From an uncultured Gemmatimonadota bacterium (GTDB lineage Bacteria > Gemmatimonadota > Gemmatimonadetes > Gemmatimonadales > Gemmatimonadaceae): DNA of 64,000 bases. Location of the stretch: contig CADEDA010000001.1 of NCBI GenBank assembly GCA_902825965.1, positions 362,450-426,449 of the forward strand. The letters are read 5' to 3'. Below, in pieces: positions 26,088 to 33,354 of the stretch (position 1 is its first letter; each line of letters starts with the position of its first letter). A program made the position numbers and the translations under genes. The notes under the pieces were generated by a model. The model did not search any database. It was not told where the DNA came from and worked only from the letters and a program-made list of their open reading frames with translations.

Positions 26088-28631
26088 GTGCGCCGCGCGG
26101 GACGGCTCGCGGTCGTACTGCTCGGTCTCGCGACGCTCACCGCGCCCGGGCTGCGCGCGCAGGATCGTGAGACGGTGCTGCTCGAGGTCGTGCTGCCGCC
26201 GCTGCGCTCCGCGCCGCTCATCGGCGCACGCCGCGACGACCGCCTGCTGCTGCCGCTGCGGGGCGTGCTCGACCTCGTGGACATCGCATGGCAGGGCAGC
26301 GCCGCGTCGGTGACGTTCACGCGACCGCGCGACGGTCGCCGCATCGTGCTCGACGCGGCCTCGCGCCGCTACACCGAGGGCCGCCGCCAGCGCATGCTCG
26401 ATTCGAGCGCACTGCTCGTGTCGGAGGACGACCTGCTCGTGGAGGTCGCGCTCCTCGAGTCCGCCCTCGGCGCGCGATTGCAGTTCGTGCCGGATGCCCT
26501 CGAGGTACTCGTGCTTGACGCCGACTCGTTGCCGCCGGTGGCGGCCGCACGGCGGCGACAACTGCACGCGCGCCTCCTGGCGCCCGAACCCAACGCACCG
26601 CCCGTGGACGCCCGCCGACCGCTGGCCCGCAGCGCACTCGACGGCGGCACCCTGGACTACCTGCTCACCCTCAACGATTCCCGTCCGCTCGGCGAGAGCC
26701 GGTACCTCACGTCGCTGGGCGCCTCGGTGTTCGGCGGGGCGCTCGAGGGCGTCGTGGGCGGCGACTTCGCCGGGCGACGCACCGACGGCACGGGCTCCTG
26801 GCTCGGGGTCTGGCGCGACCGGACCTGGGTCTCGCAGCTGCGCATCGGCGACGGGCTCGGCACCGGCCCGCTCGGACGCAGCCTGCGCGGCTTCAGCATG
26901 ACCAACGCCCCGTTCCTGCGCGCGCTCGACTACGAGGCGATCCCCATCCGCGCCGCCGGCGACAGCGCGTGGGAGGTGGAGAGCTTCGTGAACGGCCGAC
27001 TGCTGCGCGTGGACACCCTGGGGCGCGGTGGAGACGCGATCCCGGTCGCGGCGCGGTACGGGGCCAACGTGATCGACCTGGTGGCGCGCGGGCCCGGCGG
27101 GCGCGTGCGCCGCGAGTCGCACTTCGTCTCGCTCGCGGCCACGGAGTTCCTCACGGCAGGTCGCACCGAGTACGCCGTGAGCGCCGGCGCCTGCCGGTTC
27201 AGTCGCTGCGCGTCGGCCGCCAACAGCGACCTGCGCGTCGGCATCTCGCGCCGCGTCACTGCGCGCGCCGGGGTCGACCTCCAGCGCGACTCGTCGTCCA
27301 TGGATCTCGCACGCGGGTACCTCGGCCTCTCATGGCTCGCACATCCGTCGTTCACCACCGTCGCGCTCGTGCAGCCCGGGAGCGAACTGAGCGGCGTGCT
27401 GCGCTGGCAGCCGACGCTCAATCGCGCCGTGCAAGTGGAGCGCACCTCCGTCGCGCGTGCGGACCCGTTCGACCGCGGCGGCGGTGCGGCCGAGCGCGTC
27501 GCCGCCGCGGCGTTCTGGCGTCCGGCACGCTGGAACGAAGCGCTGTTCGTCAACGCCAGCTGGCGCGACGAGCAGGCCGACCTCGGCGCCAGCGAACGGG
27601 GGCGGCTCGCCGTCGGGGCGCGGACGCGACTGGGGCAGCTCTTCCCGTTCGTGCAGTACGACCGCATCGCCCGTCCCGGCGTGGCCTCGCTCCATCGCCA
27701 GGCCGCCGGCCTCTCGCTGTTCACGACGCCGTCCTCCCGCCCCGGCGCCTGGTACGCGCGACTCTGGGGTTTCGCGACCGCCGAGTGGCGCAATGACGGG
27801 GCACGTCTGCTCGACGTGACGCTCGCGCAGTCGTTCGGGAACAGCTTCCGCGCGGAGGCATCGGTATCGGCGCAGTCCGGGCTCGCGCCGCGGTTCGGGT
27901 TGCGGATGTACACCGACCTGCCGCGCGCGCGGGTGATCAGCACGGCCCAACACGACGCCGGCGGCTACACGGGTACACACCAGGTGCAAGGTGCGGTATT
28001 CGTCGACCCACGTCGCAAGGTGATGGACGTCTCGCGCGGCCCGCTGTTGCTGCGCGGCGGGGTGGGCGGCCGCGTGTTCCTCGACCTGAACGGCAATGGC
28101 ACCCTGGACCCCGACGAGCAGCCGTTGGCGGGTGTCGCCGTGCGCGTGGGGGCCGCCAGCGCCGCGACCGATGCCGACGGGTGGTATCGCGTGTGGGACG
28201 TGCTGCCGTTCGAGCCGGTGCGGCTCGAAGTGGAGCGCTTCACGCTCGAGTCCCCGCTCTGGGTCCCGGCGTTCGAGCGCATCGAGATCGAACCGACGCC
28301 CAACAGCGTGCGGCGCGTGGACATCCCGGTGCTCTCGGGCGGGATCGTCGAGGGACGCGTGCTCGCGGGACCGACCGCCGACTCGGCCACCGCGGTGAGC
28401 GGCATGGCGCTCGCGATCCTCAACGCGGCGGGCACGACGGTGGCGACGGCGACGAGCTTCAGCGACGGCGGATTCACCGCACTGGGGCTCGCGCCGGGGG
28501 ACTACACGCTGCGCAGCCTCAGTCCCGAGTGGGTGATGCGGGCGCGGGTGCGATTCAGCGTACGGCCGGTGCCCGAGGGCGATCGGGTCCGCGACATCAC
28601 CATCCTCGTCATCCCTCAGCGGCGCGACTGA
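26088..28631 (+). CDS. Usher-like outer-membrane protein with CarboxypepD_reg-like C-terminus
   Basis: The protein is 847 residues from a GTG, with a signal peptide. Residues about 30-145 resemble two stalk-like domains (DRLLLPLRGVLDLVDIAW). A beta-barrel region follows, with a plug-like segment at about 285-345 containing SFVNGRLLRVDTL and GANVIDLVARGPGGRVRRE, which matches the VNG...G.N...D..GR pattern of fimbrial usher plugs. From about 660 a GRVFLDLNGNGTLDPDEQPL start marks a carboxypeptidase-regulatory-like or SdrD-B-like domain, then a second one. Ushers form the outer-membrane pore that assembles pilus subunits. Length and plug support an usher; the N- and C-terminal domains differ from FimD/PapC. 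Confidence 0.75.
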   Translation: MRRAGRLAVVLLGLATLTAPGLRAQDRETVLLEVVLPPLRSAPLIGARRDDRLLLPLRGVLDLVDIAWQGSAASVTFTRPRDGRRIVLDAASRRYTEGRRQRMLDSSALLVSEDDLLVEVALLESALGARLQFVPDALEVLVLDADSLPPVAAARRRQLHARLLAPEPNAPPVDARRPLARSALDGGTLDYLLTLNDSRPLGESRYLTSLGASVFGGALEGVVGGDFAGRRTDGTGSWLGVWRDRTWVSQLRIGDGLGTGPLGRSLRGFSMTNAPFLRALDYEAIPIRAAGDSAWEVESFVNGRLLRVDTLGRGGDAIPVAARYGANVIDLVARGPGGRVRRESHFVSLAATEFLTAGRTEYAVSAGACRFSRCASAANSDLRVGISRRVTARAGVDLQRDSSSMDLARGYLGLSWLAHPSFTTVALVQPGSELSGVLRWQPTLNRAVQVERTSVARADPFDRGGGAAERVAAAAFWRPARWNEALFVNASWRDEQADLGASERGRLAVGARTRLGQLFPFVQYDRIARPGVASLHRQAAGLSLFTTPSSRPGAWYARLWGFATAEWRNDGARLLDVTLAQSFGNSFRAEASVSAQSGLAPRFGLRMYTDLPRARVISTAQHDAGGYTGTHQVQGAVFVDPRRKVMDVSRGPLLLRGGVGGRVFLDLNGNGTLDPDEQPLAGVAVRVGAASAATDADGWYRVWDVLPFEPVRLEVERFTLESPLWVPAFERIEIEPTPNSVRRVDIPVLSGGIVEGRVLAGPTADSATAVSGMALAILNAAGTTVATATSFSDGGFTALGLAPGDYTLRSLSPEWVMRARVRFSVRPVPEGDRVRDITILVIPQRRD

Positions 28632-29080
28632 GCGTCGGTCGGCGTGAGCACGGCGAGTGGCGCGGCGAGCGGCGCGGCGAGCGGCGCGGCGAGCGGCGCG
28701 GCGTCTCCGCCACGCAGGACGCGCCACCGCAGTTCGACCTCCCCCGACGTATCGCCGGCGGCCAGCACGACACGACGTCCGCCGGCTGCGAGCGGGATCC
28801 ACACGCCGTCGTCCGTCGTCGCCACCTCCAGTGCGGCCCGCGACGGCGCCGCGACGCTGAGTGCCCAGCCCACGTTCGCCGTCACGCGGAGCGTGAGTGC
28901 GTATTCCTCATGCGAGCTGTTGCGCGCGACCAGTCGCGGCGCCCCGAGTTGCTGCATGGCGAGCCGCTGTCCCTCCACCACCCGCACCCCCGCCACGAGC
29001 GACGCGCTCACCGACTGCGCGCTGACGCGCGACGGGTGCAGCAACAGGCAGGCGACGAGCAGGAAGGCGAGGCGGGCCAT
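28616..29080 (-). CDS. Secreted protein of unknown function with tandem APLA repeats
   Basis: The protein is 154 residues with a signal peptide ending near VSAQ. The mature part has strands such as LVARNSSHEEYALTLRV and GWALSVAAPSRAALEV, suggesting an all-beta domain comparable in size to a pilus subunit. Near the C-terminus a 12-base DNA repeat encodes four copies of an Ala-Pro-Leu-Ala unit. Its 3' end overlaps the usher gene's 3' end by 16 bases on the opposite strand. No family recognised. A link to the pilus-like cluster is possible by position and fold only. Confidence 0.6.
   Translation of the reverse strand: MARLAFLLVACLLLHPSRVSAQSVSASLVAGVRVVEGQRLAMQQLGAPRLVARNSSHEEYALTLRVTANVGWALSVAAPSRAALEVATTDDGVWIPLAAGGRRVVLAAGDTSGEVELRWRVLRGGDAAPLAAPLAAPLAAPLAVLTPTDAQSRR
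28652..28699. repeat. 12-bp tandem repeat, four copies, in frame inside a coding region
   Basis: Four copies of GGCGAGCGGCGC (the first with one change) run without spacers inside the gene at 28616-29080. The 12-base unit keeps the reading frame, so copy-number change would lengthen or shorten the Ala-Pro-Leu-Ala stretch without frameshift. Confidence 0.85.
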
Positions 29081-29131
29081 GGGCGGTCCAGGGGAGTGGC
29101 CCCCTGAGTATCGACCGCCGTCCGCATGACC

Positions 29132-29434
29132 TTACGCGGACTGTCCCAACGTGAGCGCCGAGATGCGCGCGGCGAGCGTGAGGTCGTTCTCGGTGATCCC
29201 GCCCGAGTCGTGTGTCGTCAGCGTCACGGTGACGCGATTGTAGCGCAGGTCCACATCCGGATGGTGGTCCAACGCCTCGGCCGGGGCGACGAGGCGCGCG
29301 ATGAACGCGACCGCGTCGGGGAACCCCGGGAAGGTGAACACGCGGCGGAGCGTCTCGCCTTCGCGCGACCAGCCCGGGAGTTCGGGCAGTCGCGCCGCGA
29401 TGAGTGCGTCCGCGAGTCGGGGCTGGCGTGGCAT
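29132..29434 (-). CDS. phhB: Pterin-4a-carbinolamine dehydratase
   Basis: The protein is 100 residues from the ATG at 29434. It has the family pattern HHPDVDLRYNRVTVTLTTHD followed by GGITENDLTLAARI, including the catalytic HH pair and the third His in TTHD. The enzyme dehydrates 4a-hydroxytetrahydrobiopterin to recycle the pterin cofactor after aromatic amino acid hydroxylation. No phenylalanine hydroxylase gene is visible in this window, so it may support a distant hydroxylase or pterin metabolism for molybdenum cofactor. An upstream in-frame extension is rejected because it has no domain content. Confidence 0.92.
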   Translation of the reverse strand: MPRQPRLADALIAARLPELPGWSREGETLRRVFTFPGFPDAVAFIARLVAPAEALDHHPDVDLRYNRVTVTLTTHDSGGITENDLTLAARISALTLGQSA

Positions 29435-29577
29435 GGGTCCCTCCGGTGCTGCGGGGGAGATGCCGGGGTTTCCCCGGCACAGACGGCGAAAGGTGAATGT
29501 GCGGGCGCTTTGCCTTACGTTCAACCGGTACGGACGTCCAACTCCTGCAGGCCGATCCCCCTCTCCACACGGCTCCG

Positions 29578-30018
29578 GTGCAGAACTCCGACTCCATCTC
29601 CTTGCTGCGACGCGGGCTGCTCGTGCTGCTGACCATCGGTGCGGTGGGCCTGATCGGCGAGCTGGTCCTGCTGGAGCACTACGAGGACACGCCGCAGATG
29701 ATCCCGTTCGGGCTGCTCACGTTCACGGTGATCGTGACGGCCTACCATTGGTGGGACGGTGAGCGCCGCAGCCTGCGGCTGTTCCAGGCGGTGATGCTGC
29801 TCCTCGTGATCGCCGGTCCGCTCGGGATGTTCCTGCATCTCAAGGGGAACTACGAGATGGACCGCGAGTTCGACCCCACGCTGCTCGGGCTGGACCTCTG
29901 GATCTCCGTGATCCGCGGCGAGGCCCCGGCGCTGGCCCCGGGCACGCTGGTGCAGTTCGGGTTGTTGGGCCTGCTCTACGCGTACAAGCATCCGGCACTC
30001 TCTTCCAAGGACCCCTGA
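29578..30018 (+). CDS. Small integral membrane protein, four predicted segments
   Basis: The protein is 146 residues from the GTG at 29578, though an ATG at 29497 is in frame. Four hydrophobic segments are clear: LLVLLTIGAVGLIGELVLL, MIPFGLLTFTVIVTAYHW, LFQAVMLLLVIAGPLGMFL and a final TLVQFGLLGLLYAYKH. A short acidic loop (HYEDTPQ) lies between the first two and a HLKGNYEMDREFDP loop after the third. No family recognised. It precedes a secreted helix-hairpin-helix protein gene by one base, so the two are likely cotranscribed from a TACGTT hexamer at 29515-29520. Confidence 0.7.
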   Translation: MQNSDSISLLRRGLLVLLTIGAVGLIGELVLLEHYEDTPQMIPFGLLTFTVIVTAYHWWDGERRSLRLFQAVMLLLVIAGPLGMFLHLKGNYEMDREFDPTLLGLDLWISVIRGEAPALAPGTLVQFGLLGLLYAYKHPALSSKDP

Positions 30019-30019
30019 C

Positions 30020-30658
30020 ATGACGACGAGACCGTTCCGCGCCTTCCTGGCGTTCGCCGCACTCACCCTGGCCGCCGGCGCCGTGCACGCGCAGGTGGGC
30101 AAGCCAGTCACCGTGAAGGACGCCAACACGGCTCCCGAAGCCGAGATCGCCACGATGCCGCACATGACGGCGGCGCTGGCCAAGGAGCTCGTGGCGGCGC
30201 GCCCCTTCGCGACCACGGCTGCCTACGACGCCTTCCTCGGCACGAAGCTCAGCAAGGAACAGCGGGCCGAGTTGTACCCGAAGCTCTGGGTGCACCTCAA
30301 CCTCAACGCGGCGACGCGCGACGAGATCCTGCTCGTGCCCGGCATGGGCCCGCGCATGGTCCGCGAGTTCCTCGAGTACCGCCCCTACAAGAGCATGGCG
30401 GTCTTCCGGAAGGAGATGGGCAAGTACGTGAACGCCGAGGAGGTGGCGCGCCTGGAGCAGTACACCTTCGTGCCGATGGACATCAACACCGCCAGCGACG
30501 AGGACCTGCTCACCATCCCCAACCTCGGCCCGCGCATGCTGCGCGAGTTCAAGGAGTACCGTCCGTACACGTCGGCCGAGCAGTTCAAGAAGGAGATCGG
30601 CAAGTACGTGAACGCCAAGGAAGTCGGCCGCCTGCAGGGGTTCGTCATCCTGCCCTGA
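30020..30658 (+). CDS. Secreted ComEA-like helix-hairpin-helix protein
   Basis: The protein is 212 residues with a signal peptide ending VHAQ (about residue 25). Three helix-hairpin-helix units follow: a degenerate one near 35-70 (DANTAPEAEIATMP), and two clear ones around 95-145 (LNAATRDEILLVPGMGPRM) and 152-205 (INTASDEDLLTIPNLGPRM). ComEA-type HhH motifs bind DNA without sequence preference, in DNA uptake. Exported tandem HhH with no membrane anchor is less usual; periplasmic DNA binding is inferred. It is coupled to a four-segment membrane protein gene and followed by a long hairpin terminator. Confidence 0.85.
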   Translation: MTTRPFRAFLAFAALTLAAGAVHAQVGKPVTVKDANTAPEAEIATMPHMTAALAKELVAARPFATTAAYDAFLGTKLSKEQRAELYPKLWVHLNLNAATRDEILLVPGMGPRMVREFLEYRPYKSMAVFRKEMGKYVNAEEVARLEQYTFVPMDINTASDEDLLTIPNLGPRMLREFKEYRPYTSAEQFKKEIGKYVNAKEVGRLQGFVILP

Positions 30659-30676
30659 GTCGGGCCGGTCCCGCAG

Positions 30677-30715
30677 CACGAGGGGCGCCGCGGCTTCGCC
30701 GCGGCGCCCCTCGTG
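30677..30715. terminator. Long bidirectional hairpin terminator
   Basis: A perfect 18-bp inverted repeat (30677-30694 with 30698-30715) lies between convergent stops at 30658 and 30746. The loop region reads CTTCG, a stable tetraloop context. No T-tract is present on either side. Confidence 0.7.
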
Positions 30716-30745
30716 TGTCCGGCTCGCGCGCTCAGCCGCCCCGCG

Positions 30746-31243
30746 TCACTTCTTGTCCTTGCCCGGCGCCCGCTGCTCGCAGAGATGCTTGAGGGCCACA
30801 CCGGAGAAGTTGCTCGTGAACACCGGACCGAACCCCGGTGTCTTGGGCGTGCGCTTCTCGTAGATGGTACCCTTGGCCTCGTCGTGCCAGATGATCGTCT
30901 CCTTCACCGCGACCGTCTTGCGCGCGCAGTTGAACATCGCGACCGCGCGCGATCCGGTGATCGGCCCCTTGGGCGTGTCGCTGGGCTTGGTGAAGACCAC
31001 GCGCACGGTGGCGGTGATGATCGAGTCCTGCGTCACCACCGAGCGGGGATCCACGTAGACCTTGTTCCCCGTGGACGTCTCGCCGATCTCCTGCCAGCGC
31101 TTCGACGGTTGGGCCAGGGCCTGGCTCGGCGCCGCCGAGCTCAGTGTGAGTGCGGCGAGCACGACGAAGCCGGACACCGCGAGCGCCGCGACGCCGGTGC
31201 GCGCGACGCGGCGCGCATGCGTGATGGGGGATCCCGAGGGCAC
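30746..31243 (-). CDS. Secreted surface-adhesin-E-like protein
   Basis: The protein is 165 residues. The GTG at 31243 is backed by an AGGAG eight bases upstream. A basic N-terminus, a hydrophobic core (GVAALAVSGFVVLAALTLSS) and an ALAQ site make a signal peptide ending near residue 41. The mature part, with RWQEIGETSTGNKVYVDP, MFNCARKTVAVKETIIW and a final LKHLCEQ, follows the surface-adhesin protein E (CNP1-like) pattern with two conserved cysteines. The family is associated with surface binding, but a role in adhesion here is inference. It follows a small CxxC protein gene by 26 bases. Confidence 0.75.
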   Translation of the reverse strand: MPSGSPITHARRVARTGVAALAVSGFVVLAALTLSSAAPSQALAQPSKRWQEIGETSTGNKVYVDPRSVVTQDSIITATVRVVFTKPSDTPKGPITGSRAVAMFNCARKTVAVKETIIWHDEAKGTIYEKRTPKTPGFGPVFTSNFSGVALKHLCEQRAPGKDKK

Positions 31244-31269
31244 GACGACATCTCCTGCTGGTGGACGGT

Positions 31270-31479
31270 TCAGTCGAGTTCGATCAGCCGCACCACTCGG
31301 TGGCCGCAACTCCCGCACTTGCCGATCAAGGCGAGCGAGCGGTCCCGGATCTCGGCTTCGACGAGGTCGAAGTGCTTCTTGGCCAGACAGTGCGCACAGA
31401 ACCCGCTGTCGAGCAGCTTCGCGCGCGTGGCCTCGGGCACCTTGTCCCACACGGCCTGCGCTTCTGCGGTGAACGTCAT
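31270..31479 (-). CDS. Small cytoplasmic protein with two CxxC motifs
   Basis: The protein is 69 residues. The ATG at 31479 has a GGAGG about seven bases upstream, a good ribosome site by local standards. Two CxxC pairs (CAHC near residue 28 and CGSC near 55) could bind one zinc in a ribbon-like fold. A hydrophilic helix (KKHFDLVEAEIRDRS) lies between them. The gene is too small for domain assignment. It lies between the MFS gene and the adhesin-E-like gene on the same strand. Confidence 0.72.
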   Translation of the reverse strand: MTFTAEAQAVWDKVPEATRAKLLDSGFCAHCLAKKHFDLVEAEIRDRSLALIGKCGSCGHRVVRLIELD

Positions 31480-31550
31480 CGGGGACCTCCCCGTGCGTGC
31501 GCGTACGGTCCCGCGCACACCCCAACGATGCGGTGCTCCGGAACCGTCGG

Positions 31551-32783
31551 CTAGGGGACCGCGACACCCGACGGATGCCCCACCGGCCGCGTGGTCCGCC
31601 AGGCGAGGATCCCGGCGAGGGCGAACAGCGCGCTCGCGATGAGGAACGGCAGCCCGGGCAGCTGCCAGTCGGCACCGCTCCGCACGGCCCAGGCGAATGC
31701 CGCCGTGAACAGGCCGGGGCCCAGCATCCCGGCGATGCCCATGAGACTCGCGTTCGCTCCCTGCACCTGCCCCTGCTCCGAGGGCCCGACGCGCTGCGAC
31801 ATGAGTCCCAGCAGCGAGGGATTGAACATCCCGGCCGGTGCGTACACGGCCACCCCCAGCCAAAAGAGTGCGACCCCGGGCGTGATGCCGTAGAGGAAGA
31901 ACCCGAGCGTACCACAGGTGGCGCCGATGGCGAGGGCGCGGCGCTCCCCGAGGCGACGCACCACGGGCCGCACGATCCCGCCCTGCACGATGATGTTCGC
32001 GACGCCGACGACCGCGAGGGCGAGCCCCACTGCGCGGGCGTCCCACCCGAGGCGGTAGCCGGCCCAGAGCACGAAGACCGAGGGGAAGACCGTGTGGCCG
32101 AGGTTGTAGAGGAAGCTCACCGCGGCGAGGCCGAGGAGGTCGCGATGCGCGCGCAGTAGGCGCAGGGCGCCCACCGGATTGGCGCGCGAGAGCCGGAACG
32201 GCGCCCGTTGCGCCGCGGGCAGCGATTCCGGGAGCACGAACACACCGTACAGGGCGTTCACGCAGGCGAGTGTGCCGGCTAGGAAGAACGGCAGGCGCGG
32301 GTCACTCGCGCCGAGTACGCCGCCGAGCGCCGGCCCGACGACGAAGCCGAATCCCCAGGCCGCGCCGACCAGTCCGAACGCCCCGGCCCGCTTCTCCGGT
32401 GGCGTCACATCCGCGATGTAGGCCGTCGCGGTCGCGAAGCCGGCCGCCGTCATGCCCGAGAGTACCCGTCCGACGAAGAGCCACAGCAGCGACGGCGCCA
32501 GCGCCATGAGGAAGTAGTCCAGCCCGAGCCCGAGGATCGAGAGCAGCAGCACGGGACGTCGGCCGAAACGGTCCGACAGCGCGCCCAGGAAGGGCGAGCA
32601 GATGAACTGCATCAGCGCCCATACGGTCCCGAAGATCCCGTACCACTCGGCGGCGCGCGCCGCGTCACCCTGGACGAATCCCTTGATCAGCTGCGGCAGC
32701 ACCGGGATGACGATCCCGAACGCCACGATGTCGAGCACGATCGAGACGAAGATGAAGGCCAGGGCGGCCCGTCGGGTTGACAC
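31551..32783 (-). CDS. MFS transporter, TetA/DHA1-like
   Basis: The protein is 410 residues from the GTG at 32783, chosen because longer frames run into the divergent Rieske gene. Twelve hydrophobic segments are expected. Motif A between segments 2 and 3 is GALSDRFGRRPV, and GRVLSGMTAAGFATATAYIADV matches the motif of drug:H+ antiporters around segments 4-5. This places it with TetA/Bcr-like exporters. The substrate is unknown. The gap to the divergent Rieske gene is short (70 bases), so their promoters overlap. Confidence 0.88.
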   Translation of the reverse strand: MSTRRAALAFIFVSIVLDIVAFGIVIPVLPQLIKGFVQGDAARAAEWYGIFGTVWALMQFICSPFLGALSDRFGRRPVLLLSILGLGLDYFLMALAPSLLWLFVGRVLSGMTAAGFATATAYIADVTPPEKRAGAFGLVGAAWGFGFVVGPALGGVLGASDPRLPFFLAGTLACVNALYGVFVLPESLPAAQRAPFRLSRANPVGALRLLRAHRDLLGLAAVSFLYNLGHTVFPSVFVLWAGYRLGWDARAVGLALAVVGVANIIVQGGIVRPVVRRLGERRALAIGATCGTLGFFLYGITPGVALFWLGVAVYAPAGMFNPSLLGLMSQRVGPSEQGQVQGANASLMGIAGMLGPGLFTAAFAWAVRSGADWQLPGLPFLIASALFALAGILAWRTTRPVGHPSGVAVP

Positions 32784-32853
32784 GAAATCGCGGTGATGGG
32801 GTAATGAACGCGGGACCTGAGCGTCCAATATGCACCACCTTTCCGGAGACCGT

Positions 32854-33345
32854 ATGTCGGAGTGCCTCTCCCGCGACACCGATCGTCGCGGGTTCCTGCG
32901 GGACGGACTCATGGCCGTCGCGGCGTTGACGGCGATCGCCGGCGACGCCGCACCGCTGCATGCGCTCACGCGCCGCTACGCCACCGGCCTGGTCGCCGGG
33001 CCGGCGATCTCCTACGACATCCCCGCAGCCGACGGCGCGACCATCGACAAGCCCAATCGCGTGATCCTCGTGCGGTACCAAGGCACGGTGCACGCCTTCT
33101 CGCTCGAGTGCCCGCACAAGGGCACGATGGTGGAGTGGCAGGGGGACAAGGCCCGCTTCTATTGCCCGAAGCACAAGAGCACGTTCCAGCCCGAGGGCTC
33201 GCGCATCCAGGGCAAGGCGCCGCGCGGCCTCGACCGCTACGCCGTGCGGATCGAGGGCGGCAAGGTGGTGGTGGACACGGGCAAGCTGATCGATCAGGAG
33301 AAGGACGCCGGCGGCTGGGCGTCGGCGGGCGCGAAGGTCGCCTGA
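32854..33345 (+). CDS. Tat-exported Rieske [2Fe-2S] protein
   Basis: The protein is 163 residues. The ATG at 32854 is chosen because GGAG lies six bases before it, although an ATG at 32830 is in frame. An RRGFLRDGLMAVAAL signal fits the twin-arginine pathway. The Rieske cluster ligands are C86-x-H88 and C104-x2-H107 (in ECPHKG and YCPKHKS), so one [2Fe-2S] centre is complete. It has no transmembrane segment beyond the signal and no partner oxidoreductase nearby, so it may donate electrons to a distant enzyme. It is divergent from the MFS gene. Confidence 0.88.
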   Translation: MSECLSRDTDRRGFLRDGLMAVAALTAIAGDAAPLHALTRRYATGLVAGPAISYDIPAADGATIDKPNRVILVRYQGTVHAFSLECPHKGTMVEWQGDKARFYCPKHKSTFQPEGSRIQGKAPRGLDRYAVRIEGGKVVVDTGKLIDQEKDAGGWASAGAKVA

Positions 33346-33354
33346 TCGCGGGGC

